Counted from the stretch's first letter, positions 8,955-17,723 are shown. The stretch is 31,686 nucleotides of DNA from Anthropogastromicrobium sp963604075 (GCA_963604075.1 CAVCPW010000096.1:1-31686); one strand, 5' to 3'. Program-made: numbers and translations. The notes: generated from the letters alone by a model not told the origin.

Positions 8955-8968
8955 AGAAGGAGATTAAA

Positions 8969-9337
8969 ATGAAGAATTATACCATTACTGTAAACGGCAA
9001 TGTATATGAAGTAACTGTTGAAGAAGGAACCGGATCCGCAGCAGCTGCAGCACCAAAGGCAGCAGCACCGAAGGCAGCACCAAAGGCAGCTAAGAAGGCA
9101 GCAGCACCGGCTGGCGCACAGGGCGCTGTAAAGGTTAGCGCTCCAATGCCAGGTAAGATCCTTGGCGTAAAGGCAAAGGCTGGCGACGCTGTAAAGAAGG
9201 GTCAGGTTATCGTTGTTCTTGAGGCTATGAAGATGGAGAACGATATCGTAGCACCTCAGGACGGAACCGTAGCTTCTATCAATGTAACAGAAGGACAGTC
9301 TGTTGAGTCCGGTGCTGTACTTGCTACACTGAACTAA
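8969..9337 (+). CDS. Biotin carboxyl carrier protein (1.3S / MmdC type)
   Basis: A 122-residue biotin carrier. A short N-terminal beta segment is followed by an Ala/Pro/Lys-rich hinge (about residues 22-52) and a biotinyl domain (about 53-122). The canonical EAMKMEN places the biotinylated lysine at K88. It shuttles carboxyl between the carboxyltransferase subunits and the membrane decarboxylase. The hinge codes for repeats of APKAA and is strongly biased to GCA and AAG codons. AAGGAG precedes the ATG. Confidence 0.95.
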   Translation: MKNYTITVNGNVYEVTVEEGTGSAAAAAPKAAAPKAAPKAAKKAAAPAGAQGAVKVSAPMPGKILGVKAKAGDAVKKGQVIVVLEAMKMENDIVAPQDGTVASINVTEGQSVESGAVLATLN

Positions 9338-9344
9338 TGAAGCT

Positions 9345-9378
9345 CCTACATAAGTAGGTAAATCCTGCATAGGCAGGA
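9345..9378 (+). other. Pair of intercistronic hairpins, biotin carrier / beta subunit
   Basis: CCTAC-ATAA-GTAGG (9345-9358) is followed at once by TCCTGC-ATAG-GCAGGA (9363-9378). Both lie between the biotin carrier stop and the GGGAGG site of the next gene. Neither has a U tract. Confidence 0.6.
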
Positions 9379-9400
9379 AATATACGGGAGGAATTAGACA

Positions 9401-10549
9401 ATGAGTTATATAATTGAAACATTAGGCAATCTAATCCACCAGACCGCGTTCTTCAATTTGTCATGGGGCAACTTGTTAATGATCCTTGTTGCACTGGTAT
9501 TCTTATATCTGGCGATCAAGAAGGGATACGAGCCACTGCTTCTTGTTCCGATTGCATTCGGTATGCTGCTGGTAAATATGTATCCTGACATCATGGCAAA
9601 TCCGGAAGACACTTCAAATGGCGTTGGAGGATTGTTGCATTATTTCTACATCTTGGACGAGTGGAGTATTCTGCCGTCTCTGATTTTCATGGGTGTCGGT
9701 GCGATGACAGACTTTGCTCCGCTTATCGCAAACCCTGTCAGCTTCCTGATGGGAGCGGCTGCACAGCTTGGTATTTACCTTGCTTACTTTATGGCAATCC
9801 TTATGGGATTCTCCGATAAGGCAGCAGCAGCTATCTCCATCATTGGTGGTGCTGATGGTCCTACATCTATCTTCCTTTGCGGTAAGTTAGGACAGACACA
9901 GTACATGGGACCTATCGCTGTTGCAGCATATTCCTACATGTCACTTGTTCCGATTATCCAGCCGCCGATTATGAGACTTCTTACCACTGAAGAAGAAAGA
10001 AAGATCAAGATGGAGCAGCTTCGTCCTGTATCTAAGTTAGAGCGCATCCTGTTCCCAATCGTCGTAACAATCGTAGTTGTATTGATCCTTCCAAGTACTG
10101 CACCTCTTATCGGTATGCTGATGCTTGGTAACCTGTTCCGCGAGAGTGGTGTTGTTAAGCAGCTGACTGAGACCGCTTCCAACGCACTTATGTATATCGT
10201 AGTTATCCTTCTTGGTACATCTGTAGGTGCATCTACCAGTGCAGAAGCATTCTTAAAGATGGATACCTTAAAGATTGTAGCACTTGGTATGATCGCATTC
10301 GCATTTGGTACTGCAGGCGGTGTCCTTCTTGGAAAGCTGCTCTGCAAAGTCACTAAGGGTAAGATCAATCCGCTTATCGGTTCAGCAGGTGTATCTGCAG
10401 TACCTATGGCAGCGCGTGTATCTCAGAAGGTCGGTGCAGAAGCAGATCCGACTAACTTCCTGCTGATGCATGCAATGGGACCAAACGTAGCCGGTGTTAT
10501 CGGTACGGCCGTTGCAGCCGGTACGTTCATGGCGATTTTTGGCGTATAA
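9401..10549 (+). CDS. oadB: Na+-pumping decarboxylase beta subunit (OadB/MmdB/GcdB family)
   Basis: An integral membrane protein of 382 residues with many hydrophobic segments, the right length for the beta subunit. It decarboxylates carboxybiotin and couples this to Na+ export. The signature IIGGADGPTSIF lies at residues 147-158; the Asp of this region is essential for Na+ transport in Klebsiella OadB. The C-terminal part has the conserved AMGPNVAGVIGTA. It sits between the biotin carrier and 5S genes, with GGGAGG before the ATG. Confidence 0.95.
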   Translation: MSYIIETLGNLIHQTAFFNLSWGNLLMILVALVFLYLAIKKGYEPLLLVPIAFGMLLVNMYPDIMANPEDTSNGVGGLLHYFYILDEWSILPSLIFMGVGAMTDFAPLIANPVSFLMGAAAQLGIYLAYFMAILMGFSDKAAAAISIIGGADGPTSIFLCGKLGQTQYMGPIAVAAYSYMSLVPIIQPPIMRLLTTEEERKIKMEQLRPVSKLERILFPIVVTIVVVLILPSTAPLIGMLMLGNLFRESGVVKQLTETASNALMYIVVILLGTSVGASTSAEAFLKMDTLKIVALGMIAFAFGTAGGVLLGKLLCKVTKGKINPLIGSAGVSAVPMAARVSQKVGAEADPTNFLLMHAMGPNVAGVIGTAVAAGTFMAIFGV

Positions 10550-10570
10550 AGTTCATCCGTCAGACTGTTT

Positions 10571-10605
10571 TGCAGAAATCTTATGCTTGCATGAAGGTTT
10601 CTGCA
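10571..10605 (+). other. Intercistronic hairpin, beta subunit / 5S subunit
   Basis: GCAGAAATCTTATGC (10572-10586) pairs with GCATGAAGGTTTCTGC (10589-10604), with one G-U and one bulged base. No U tract follows, so read-through to the next gene is expected. Confidence 0.65.
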
Positions 10606-10653
10606 TGACAGGATAAAACATGTTTGATATTGATAAAATTTGGAGGTAATATA

Positions 10654-12081
10654 ATGGCAGAGCAAGTAAAAAAGCCAGTTGGGATTACAGAGACGGTCTT
10701 GAGAGATGCACATCAGTCTCTGATGGCAACCAGAATGACCACAGAGCAGATGCTTCCAATCGTTGAGAAAATGGATCAGGTAGGATACCATTCCGTAGAA
10801 TGTTGGGGCGGTGCTACATTTGATGCCAGCCTTCGTTTCTTAAAGGAAGATCCGTGGGAGAGACTGCGTAAGTTAAGAGCAGGCTTCAAGCATACAAAGC
10901 TGCAGATGCTGTTCCGTGGACAGAACATCTTAGGCTACAATCATTATGCAGATGACGTAGTTGAGTACTTCGTACAGAAGTCAGTTGCAAATGGTATGGA
11001 TATCATCCGTATTTTTGACTGTTTCAACGATCTGCGTAACTTAAAGACAGCAGTAAATGCAACCAAGGCAATCAAGAAGGAGAACCCGAATGCTGAGGCA
11101 CAGATCGCTCTGTGCTACACCTTAGGTGATGCTTATACACTTGATTACTGGAAGAAGATTGCAAAAGAGATCGAGTCCATGGGTGCAGATTCTATCTGTA
11201 TCAAAGATATGGCAGGTCTTCTTGTTCCGTACAAGGCAACTGAGTTAGTTACCGCTTTAAAGAGCGCTACCAAGCTGCCGATTCAGATTCATACTCATTA
11301 CACATCTGGTGTTGCATCCATGACTTATATGAAGGCAGTTGAGGCCGGTGCAGATGTCATCGATACCGCAATGAGCCCTCTGGCTATGGGTACCAGCCAG
11401 CCGGCTACCGAGGTTATGGTAGAGACCTTCAAGGGAACTCCATACGATACCGGTTTGGATATGAAGCTGCTCGGTGAGATCGCTGACTACTTCCGTCCTA
11501 TTCAGGAGGAGGCTCTTAAGTCAGGTCGTATCAACCCGAAGGTTATGGGCGTAAATATCAAGACTCTGATGTATCAGGTACCGGGCGGTATGCTGTCCAA
11601 CCTGGTAAGCCAGTTAAAGGAAGCAGGAGCAGAGGACAAGTACTATCAGGTACTTGAGGAAGTTCCGAGAGTACGTAAGGACTTCGGTGAGCCACCGCTG
11701 GTTACTCCGTCTTCTCAGATCGTTGGTACTCAGGCTGTTCTCAATGTCCTTCAGGGTGAGAGATACAAGATGATGACCAAGGAGTCCAAGAAGATCTTAA
11801 GAGGTGAGTTTGGACAGACTGTTAAGCCGTTTAATAAGGAAGTTCAGAAGAAGGCTATCGGAGACGAGAAGCCGATCACCTGCCGTCCGGCAGACCTTAT
11901 CAAGCCACAGTTAGAGAACTTCCGCAAGGAGGCAGCTCAGTATATTCAGCAGGATGAGGATGTACTGACCTATGCACTGTTCCCGCAGGTTGCTACTGAA
12001 TTCTTCAAGTATCGTGAAGCACAGCAGACCAAGGTAGACCCGACTGCTGCTGATACTAAGAACAAGGCATATCCGGTTTAA
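10654..12081 (+). CDS. oadA: Oxaloacetate decarboxylase alpha / transcarboxylase 5S-type carboxyltransferase
   Basis: A 475-residue TIM-barrel carboxyltransferase acting on pyruvate/oxaloacetate and carboxybiotin. Metal ligands are visible as D18 in LRDAHQS, the carbamylated-lysine candidate K184 in CIKDMAG, and H213/H215 in IHTHYTSG. The conserved SPLAMGTSQPATE follows. The chain ends after the 5S C-terminal domain and lacks a biotin domain, as in Propionibacterium 5S and in split pyruvate carboxylase B subunits; the biotin sits on the separate carrier. An ATG at 10624 is in frame, but GGAGGT at 10642-10647 points to 10654. Last gene of the operon. Confidence 0.93.
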   Translation: MAEQVKKPVGITETVLRDAHQSLMATRMTTEQMLPIVEKMDQVGYHSVECWGGATFDASLRFLKEDPWERLRKLRAGFKHTKLQMLFRGQNILGYNHYADDVVEYFVQKSVANGMDIIRIFDCFNDLRNLKTAVNATKAIKKENPNAEAQIALCYTLGDAYTLDYWKKIAKEIESMGADSICIKDMAGLLVPYKATELVTALKSATKLPIQIHTHYTSGVASMTYMKAVEAGADVIDTAMSPLAMGTSQPATEVMVETFKGTPYDTGLDMKLLGEIADYFRPIQEEALKSGRINPKVMGVNIKTLMYQVPGGMLSNLVSQLKEAGAEDKYYQVLEEVPRVRKDFGEPPLVTPSSQIVGTQAVLNVLQGERYKMMTKESKKILRGEFGQTVKPFNKEVQKKAIGDEKPITCRPADLIKPQLENFRKEAAQYIQQDEDVLTYALFPQVATEFFKYREAQQTKVDPTAADTKNKAYPV

Positions 12082-12196
12082 TTGATGTAAATTAAGGCGA
12101 TTCAGAACATTATTGTAGCTCTGGATGTGCAAACGTGTAGCTTTATAATGGACGTTTTGCAAACAGTAACTTTTGTATGGCTTTGAATCGTTATAG

Positions 12197-12230
12197 AAAA
12201 AGGGACTCTTGTAACTCAAGGGTCCCTTTT
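12197..12230 (+). terminator. Intrinsic terminator of the decarboxylase operon
   Basis: AAAAGGGACTCTTG pairs with CAAGGGTCCCTTTT (14 pairs, one G-U) around a short loop, and the descending arm ends in a T run. It follows the 5S gene by about 115 bases. Confidence 0.88.
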
Positions 12231-12261
12231 GCAAGAATAAAAAGGATTATATAAGTTTCTT

Positions 12262-13491
12262 ATGAGTAAAGTAATCGTAATCGGCGGTGGTGCCGCCGGA
12301 ATGATGGCTGCTATCAAAGCAGCTGCAAAAGGTCATGAGGTGACACTGCTCGAGAAAAATGAAAAGCTCGGCAAAAAGATCTATATCACAGGAAAAGGAC
12401 GCTGCAATGTGACCAATGCATCCGATATGGAGACAATCATGAGCCAAGTCGTGACAAATCCACGATTTATGTACAGTGCCTTCGCTGATTGCAGCAATAC
12501 AGATGTGATGGAGATGATTGAAAAAGGCGGCTGCCCACTTAAAATCGAGCGTGGTCAGCGTGTTTTCCCTGAGTCAGACAAATCCTCCGATATTATCAGC
12601 TGTTTTGCTCATCTGTTAAAAAAGGCTGGTGTGCAGATTCTTTTCAATAAGGAAGTCGCACATATTCTCACCGAAGATGGACGGGCAGTCGGCGTGTCAC
12701 TTTCTGATGGAAAAAAGATGAGTGCCGATGCAATCGTGATGGCGACCGGCGGTCTTTCCTATGCCTCCACAGGCTCTACAGGAGACGGACATCGCATGGC
12801 AAAAGAGCTTGGCCATACCATAACACCATGCTACCCGGCACTTGTGCCAGTCAATACAAAAGAAGACTGGTGTCGTGCTCTTCAGGGTTTAGCACTCAAG
12901 AATGTCACATTTATGGTAAAGGATGGCAAGAAAAAATTGTATGAAGACTTTGGCGAGATGCTTTTTACCCATTTTGGCATCAGCGGTCCGCTTGTGCTAA
13001 GCGCAAGTAGCAAAATTGTCAAAAAGCTGGAGAAAGGTTCGCTTGCAGCATTCATCGACTTAAAACCAGCACTCACTGAAGAGCAGCTTGACGCAAGGAT
13101 TCTTCGTGACTTCGCAAACGAGCAGAATAAGCAGTTTAAAAATGCATTAAACGGACTTTTTCCAGCGCGTCTGGCTGAGCAGATCGTTATTCTTTCAGAT
13201 ATTGATCCGGATAAGGAGGTCAATGCCATTACTAAGGAAGAACGCGCACATCTTGTTTCATTGACCAAAAATCTTCCATTGACCATTCTTAGCGTAAGAG
13301 GCTATAATGAAGCCATCATCACGCAGGGTGGTGTCAAGGTGCAGGAAGTACAGCCAAAGACTATGGAGTCTAAGCTAGTGCCGGGACTATATTTTGCAGG
13401 CGAACTTCTCGACATTGACGCACTCACCGGTGGCTATAATCTGCAGCTTGCGTGGTCCACAGGAAGTCTGGCAGGGGAAAGTATTATGTGA
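12262..13491 (+). CDS. FAD-dependent oxidoreductase, BaiN / HI0933 family
   Basis: A cytosolic flavoprotein of 409 residues. The N-terminal dinucleotide-binding signature is IGGGAAGMMAA, followed by the family's GKGRCNVTNA at about residues 46-55. FGISGPLVLSAS lies in the middle. The C-terminus carries the second FAD contact, LYFAGELLDIDALTGGYNLQ. Relatives are annotated as aminoacetone oxidase-like or BaiN-type proteins and their substrates are mostly unknown. The site AAAGGA is rather far (about 15 bases) from the ATG; no better start is seen. Confidence 0.9.
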   Translation: MSKVIVIGGGAAGMMAAIKAAAKGHEVTLLEKNEKLGKKIYITGKGRCNVTNASDMETIMSQVVTNPRFMYSAFADCSNTDVMEMIEKGGCPLKIERGQRVFPESDKSSDIISCFAHLLKKAGVQILFNKEVAHILTEDGRAVGVSLSDGKKMSADAIVMATGGLSYASTGSTGDGHRMAKELGHTITPCYPALVPVNTKEDWCRALQGLALKNVTFMVKDGKKKLYEDFGEMLFTHFGISGPLVLSASSKIVKKLEKGSLAAFIDLKPALTEEQLDARILRDFANEQNKQFKNALNGLFPARLAEQIVILSDIDPDKEVNAITKEERAHLVSLTKNLPLTILSVRGYNEAIITQGGVKVQEVQPKTMESKLVPGLYFAGELLDIDALTGGYNLQLAWSTGSLAGESIM

Positions 13492-13634
13492 TCATAAATG
13501 TCATCCTGACAATACTTTATCTAAATCTCGAGTAAAAGAACTACGAAGCATGTAAAGACGTTCCAACGATGGAATTGACAGATACTTCACAAGAACCCCT
13601 TGTAAAAGAAGTGAGAGAAAAAGGAGAGAATAAA

Positions 13635-14300
13635 ATGGGCTTTAATATTGCAATAGATGGTCCGGCGGGAGCCGGAAAAAGCACCATCGCAAAGCTTGCC
13701 GCAAGCGAGCTGTCCTATATTTATATAGATACGGGCGCCATGTACCGCGCAATCGGTCTGTATGTGTACCGTAAGCAGGTAGCGGAAGACGATGTTTGCG
13801 CAATCGGCAAGGCAGCCAAAGAAACAGAAGTTTCCATTCGCTACATTGACAAAGAACGTCATGTATATTTAAATGGAGAAGATGTCTCCGAGGAGATCCG
13901 TAAAGAGCATATCGGCCATATGGCATCTGTGGTAGCTGCAGTGCCGGCAGTGCGCGAGCACTTATTGGCATTGCAAAGACAAATTGCACAGGAAAATGAT
14001 ATTATCATGGACGGAAGAGACATCGGTACATGCATTCTTCCGAATGCAAATGTAAAGATTTTTCTGACTGCTACGCCAGAGGAACGTGCAAGAAGACGTC
14101 ATTTAGAGCTTGCAGCAAAAGGCAGTGACACACCTTATGAAGTCGTGCTTGCCGATATCAAAGAGCGTGATTATCGCGATACACACAGAGAAATTGCTCC
14201 GTTAAAGCAGGCTGATGACGCAGTATATCTGGATACATCGAACATGACTATCGAAGAGGCAGCTGCAAAAGTAGTTGAACTCGCAAAGGCGGCACAATAA
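13635..14300 (+). CDS. cmk: Cytidylate kinase
   Basis: Phosphorylates CMP and dCMP in pyrimidine nucleotide synthesis; 221 residues, normal length. The P-loop GPAGAGKS lies at residues 9-16. YIDTGAMYRA is the NMP-binding start, MDGRDIGT the central signature and ERARRR the lid. The frame runs back to 13569, but AAGGAGAG lies just before the ATG at 13635 and the family's N-terminus begins there. Its stop overlaps the ispH start by one base (TAATG), implying translational coupling. Confidence 0.96.
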   Translation: MGFNIAIDGPAGAGKSTIAKLAASELSYIYIDTGAMYRAIGLYVYRKQVAEDDVCAIGKAAKETEVSIRYIDKERHVYLNGEDVSEEIRKEHIGHMASVVAAVPAVREHLLALQRQIAQENDIIMDGRDIGTCILPNANVKIFLTATPEERARRRHLELAAKGSDTPYEVVLADIKERDYRDTHREIAPLKQADDAVYLDTSNMTIEEAAAKVVELAKAAQ

Positions 14301-15166
14301 TGGAAGTCATTCTTGCAAAGAGCGCGGGCTTTTGCTTTGGTGTGCGCCGCGCAGTAAATGAAGTCTACCGTTGCCTTGAGGAGGAAGGAAATGTACCAAT
14401 CTATACCTTCGGGCCGATAATTCATAACGATGAGGTAGTCAGTGACTTGAATAAAAAAGGTGTGCAGGTAGTTGATACTCTCGACGAGTTAGCTGCACTT
14501 CCTAAAGGCATCGTGATAATTCGCTCACACGGTGTCAGCCGCGACATAGAAAAACGGATGCGTGCACTCGGCATGAGAGTTATTGATATGACATGCCCGT
14601 TTGTAAAAAAGATTCATCGTCTGGTCGAGGAGAAATCTTCGCAGGGCTGCCAGATTGTCATTGCCGGAAATCCGGTTCATCCTGAGGTGCAGGGCATCGT
14701 TGGATGGAGTATTAATAGCGCACACGTGGTTCGGGATGCCGAAGAAGCGGGCTTACTTGAGCTAGATTCCGCCAAACCTGTATTTTTGGCGGCACAAACG
14801 ACATTTCACTATATTAAATTTCAAAATATAGTTGACCAATTTGAAAAAAAAGAGTACAATATAAATTGCGTTAACACTATCTGCAATGCAACCAGAGATC
14901 GTCAGGAGGAAGCAGCACGTCTTGCCGCTTCGGTAGACGGTATGTTGGTCATAGGAGGGAGCCATAGCTCCAACACGCAGAAGTTGTTTGAAATATGCAA
15001 AAAGGAATGTAATAATACCCATTACATACAAACCGCTGAGGACCTAGACACTAATTGGTTTTTGACAGCAGACAGGGTGGGTGTTACAGGAGGGGCATCA
15101 ACCCCGAATATAATCATTGAGGAGGTTCTACACCATGTCAGACGAATTCGGACAATTATTAAGTGA
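14300..15166 (+). CDS. ispH: 4-hydroxy-3-methylbut-2-enyl diphosphate reductase
   Basis: The last enzyme of the MEP isoprenoid pathway, a [4Fe-4S] protein making IPP and DMAPP; 288 residues. The three cluster cysteines are C12 (AGFCFGV), C99 (DMTCPFV) and C195 (NTICNATRDRQ). The proton-relay glutamate is E129 in HPEVQG. The start overlaps the cmk stop. The 3' end overlaps rpsA by 32 bases in a different frame. In several Clostridia IspH and S1 are one fused polypeptide; here they are separate but overlapping genes. Confidence 0.96.
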   Translation: MEVILAKSAGFCFGVRRAVNEVYRCLEEEGNVPIYTFGPIIHNDEVVSDLNKKGVQVVDTLDELAALPKGIVIIRSHGVSRDIEKRMRALGMRVIDMTCPFVKKIHRLVEEKSSQGCQIVIAGNPVHPEVQGIVGWSINSAHVVRDAEEAGLLELDSAKPVFLAAQTTFHYIKFQNIVDQFEKKEYNINCVNTICNATRDRQEEAARLAASVDGMLVIGGSHSSNTQKLFEICKKECNNTHYIQTAEDLDTNWFLTADRVGVTGGASTPNIIIEEVLHHVRRIRTIIK

Positions 15167-16202
15167 ACAGAAAGAAGTTGCAATTAGCCAGGGCGCTGTT
15201 GTATCCGGCCAGGTTATTGCAGTAAAGGAAGACGAGATTGTCCTAAATATAGGATACAAAGCAGATGCTGTCATCAGCCGTAACGAGTACACCAGCACCC
15301 CGAACGCAAATCTTTGCGAGCTTGTAAAGGTTGGCGATGAGGTAGAGGCAAAGGTTGTTAAGATGAACGATGGCGAAGGTCAGGTTCAGCTGTCTGTACG
15401 TAAGCTGCAGGCTGAGAGAGGCAGCAAGGTTCTTGAGGATGCATTCGAGAACAAGACAGTATTAAAGGCAGTTGTTACTGATATCTCTACCGGTGGATTA
15501 AGCGTTGTTGTTGATCAGACCAGAGTATTTATCCCGGCAAGCCTTGTATCCGATGTTTACGAGAAGAATCTCGAGAAGTATAAGGGACAGGAAGTTGAAT
15601 TTATCATCACCGAGTTCAACCCGAAGAAGCACAGAATCATCGGTAACTGCAAGGAACTTATCGTTGAGAAGAAGAAGAAGATGCAGGAAGAGCTCTTCGC
15701 AAGACTTGAGGTTGGTCAGACAGTTGAAGGTACTGTAAAGAATGTTACTGATTTTGGTGCATTCGTAGACTTAGGCGGAGCAGATGGTCTGCTTCACATT
15801 TCTGAGATGAGCTGGGGCCGTATCGAGAACCCGAAGAAGGTATTCAAGAGCGGTGATCAGGTTAAGGTTCTTGTAAAGGCTATCGATGGAAATCGTATTG
15901 CACTGAGCATGAAGTTCCCGGAGGCTAATCCGTGGAAGGATGCTGAGGAGAAGTTCGCAGTTGGCAGCGTAGTTACCGGTAAGGTAGCACGTATGACCGA
16001 TTTTGGTGCATTCGTAGAGTTAGAGTCAGGCGTAGACGCTCTGCTTCACGTTTCACAGATTTCCAGAGAGCGCATTGAGAAGCCGCAGGATGTTCTGTCT
16101 ATCGGACAGGAGATCACAGCTAAGGTTGTTGACCTGAATGTAGAGGCTAAGAAGATCAGCTTAAGCATTAAGGCTCTTGGCTATGACGAGGCACAGGACT
16201 GA
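15135..16202 (+). CDS. rpsA: Ribosomal protein S1 homologue with four S1 domains
   Basis: An RNA-binding protein of 355 residues made of four S1/OB-fold repeats, at about 20-90, 105-175, 190-260 and 275-350. The last two are the best conserved, each with DFGAFV, a LLH(I/V)S segment and a C-terminal K(I/R)ALS- or KKISLS-like strand. This is the short low-GC Gram-positive form rather than the six-domain E. coli S1. GAGGAGG lies 9 bases before the ATG at 15135, inside the end of ispH; the in-frame ATG at 15117 lacks such a site. It is third in the cmk-ispH-rpsA cluster. Confidence 0.92.
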   Translation: MSDEFGQLLSEQKEVAISQGAVVSGQVIAVKEDEIVLNIGYKADAVISRNEYTSTPNANLCELVKVGDEVEAKVVKMNDGEGQVQLSVRKLQAERGSKVLEDAFENKTVLKAVVTDISTGGLSVVVDQTRVFIPASLVSDVYEKNLEKYKGQEVEFIITEFNPKKHRIIGNCKELIVEKKKKMQEELFARLEVGQTVEGTVKNVTDFGAFVDLGGADGLLHISEMSWGRIENPKKVFKSGDQVKVLVKAIDGNRIALSMKFPEANPWKDAEEKFAVGSVVTGKVARMTDFGAFVELESGVDALLHVSQISRERIEKPQDVLSIGQEITAKVVDLNVEAKKISLSIKALGYDEAQD

Positions 16203-16256
16203 TTATAATAGGATCAGAATCACCTTCGCTAGGTGAGCAATAAAAGCAATAGAAAT

Positions 16257-16296
16257 AAAAGACCGTCGCACAGAGAAATCTGCGTGGCGGTCTTTT
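16257..16296. terminator. Intrinsic terminator between convergent rpsA and exonuclease genes
   Basis: AAAAGACCGTCGCACAGA and TCTGCGTGGCGGTCTTTT form a stem of about 17 pairs with one A-C mismatch around a GAAA loop. T-rich and A-rich flanks allow use in both directions. Confidence 0.88.
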
Positions 16297-16316
16297 GAAT
16301 ATAGGCTCCTAAATAA

Positions 16317-17438
16317 TTATGAGAACAGCTCTGGCGGAGCCTCCTGTGCATCTTCAGAAAGAACAGGAGAAGCACTGTGTAAGGCATTTTCTAAAACATT
16401 GTGAGTATATGCAAGGACAAAATCCGGATCATCAATATATTCTGTAAAAAGCTGTTTTGATGAATAATCCTCTTTATAAATGTCAAACATGTCCTCATGA
16501 GAGAGTGGGAGGAAGGTACTTGTTTTCCTGGTATAACAGGTAGATGCGGTTGCCTGAACACGATGTTGCGCATCAACATACTGACCTACCTTTTTATGTA
16601 CGGCACGCTCCTCACCAGGGAGGTAGTAATAATCTTTGTAGTTAGCAAAGAAATATTTTAATTCGCCAATGAAAGCACGTATCTCCACGATAATCTGGTT
16701 GGCACGTATAGACAGACGGCAGAGCGGCAGCTCACATATTACAGCCACAGGTACCTTAACAGAACAGTCCACTACAACAGTCAATGAAGCGGAAGCTGCA
16801 CTTAACGAATATCCGGCGAGTGTCCATTCACTGCGAAAAATATCAATATAAGAAAGTAATGGCATGATTTGCGGCATAGCCTTCAAGTCATCCTCGTTGT
16901 GAAGCAAAAGAACCTGATATAAACGCTCATCTTTTGTTTCGAGATAATCCTTGTATACAGAGATCATTTCCAGACCTGTCGCGTGATCCTGCCGCTCAAT
17001 GCCAAGATAATCTTCAAGTGTGGACAGCTTAAGATTTTCAAGCTGCAGCATGGACTTTATTGGGCGCAGGTGACGATACAGATCAAAGCTTCGGATATTA
17101 TCAAGGATATCTGCCTCAATGCCATAAGCTGCGGCACATTTTCTTAAAAATGGAAGATCGAAAGTTTCACCGTTAAACGATACAATAACCTGATAGTTGC
17201 GAATAAAAGAAAAAAAGTCCTCAAGAATCTCTTGCTCCGAAGTGAGTGAATCTGAAAACCACTGTCGGATATGCCATTCCATCTGCTGATGGTAGACTGC
17301 ACCAATCAGATAAATAGAAGAAGTGGCAGGTGTCAATCCAGTCGTCTCGATATCAAGAAAGACAAGATCCTTTAAGGGTGCAATTGCATGAGAATCATAA
17401 AATTGCGGGATCGAAAATGTTCTACTAATAACAATCAT
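16317..17438 (-). CDS. DEDD-type ribonuclease H-like exonuclease domain protein (YprB-like)
   Basis: A 373-residue protein whose N-terminal two thirds is an RNase H-like/DnaQ-like nuclease fold. Acidic motifs visible are FLDIETTG (D29, E31), VSFNGETFDLPF (motif II, Asp at about 95) and LLHNEDDL (motif III). This layout matches the YprB/RNase_H_2 group of DEDD exonucleases. The last third carries a separate C-terminal domain that I do not recognise. Nucleic acid target unknown. GGGGGA precedes the ATG on the minus strand. It is convergent with rpsA, sharing the terminator. Confidence 0.82.
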   Translation of the reverse strand: MIVISRTFSIPQFYDSHAIAPLKDLVFLDIETTGLTPATSSIYLIGAVYHQQMEWHIRQWFSDSLTSEQEILEDFFSFIRNYQVIVSFNGETFDLPFLRKCAAAYGIEADILDNIRSFDLYRHLRPIKSMLQLENLKLSTLEDYLGIERQDHATGLEMISVYKDYLETKDERLYQVLLLHNEDDLKAMPQIMPLLSYIDIFRSEWTLAGYSLSAASASLTVVVDCSVKVPVAVICELPLCRLSIRANQIIVEIRAFIGELKYFFANYKDYYYLPGEERAVHKKVGQYVDAQHRVQATASTCYTRKTSTFLPLSHEDMFDIYKEDYSSKQLFTEYIDDPDFVLAYTHNVLENALHSASPVLSEDAQEAPPELFS

Positions 17439-17616
17439 TGAAATTCCCCCGTCTTATATAAAAGTAACAAGGCATACTAGCTTTTTAAAACAAATCTTAA
17501 AAATTTCTTACAGTATATCATAAATGAAAAGAGAAGTCAAATTGTTAATATTGGTCATTGATGCATACAAATTGGTTTGTAAATAGTAAAATTAGCTTTT
17601 TGCAAATAGTAACAGT

Positions 17617-17654
17617 TTATAAAAGTGCAAGTAGCGAAGTGGATTGCGAATATC
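17617..17654 (+). repeat. Dispersed 38-bp intergenic repeat, copy 2
   Basis: It matches the minus strand of 4813-4850 at 35 of 38 positions. The only differences are three bases in the central hexamer (GAAGTG here, AAAACG there). It is flanked on both sides by AACAGT-type short repeats that recur weakly near 12160. Confidence 0.8.
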
Positions 17655-17693
17655 CGCTTGACAAACAGTAACAGTTCATATGTCAAAATTGGC

Positions 17694-17723
17694 TTGAATT
17701 ATAGTATGAAATAATGGTATGAT
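17694..17723 (+). promoter_or_regulatory. Candidate promoter of the paralogue pair
   Basis: TTGAAT, an 18-base spacer and TATGAT. It is about 80 bases upstream of the first start codon at 17806. A second weaker possibility is TTGACA at 17659-17664. Confidence 0.55.
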
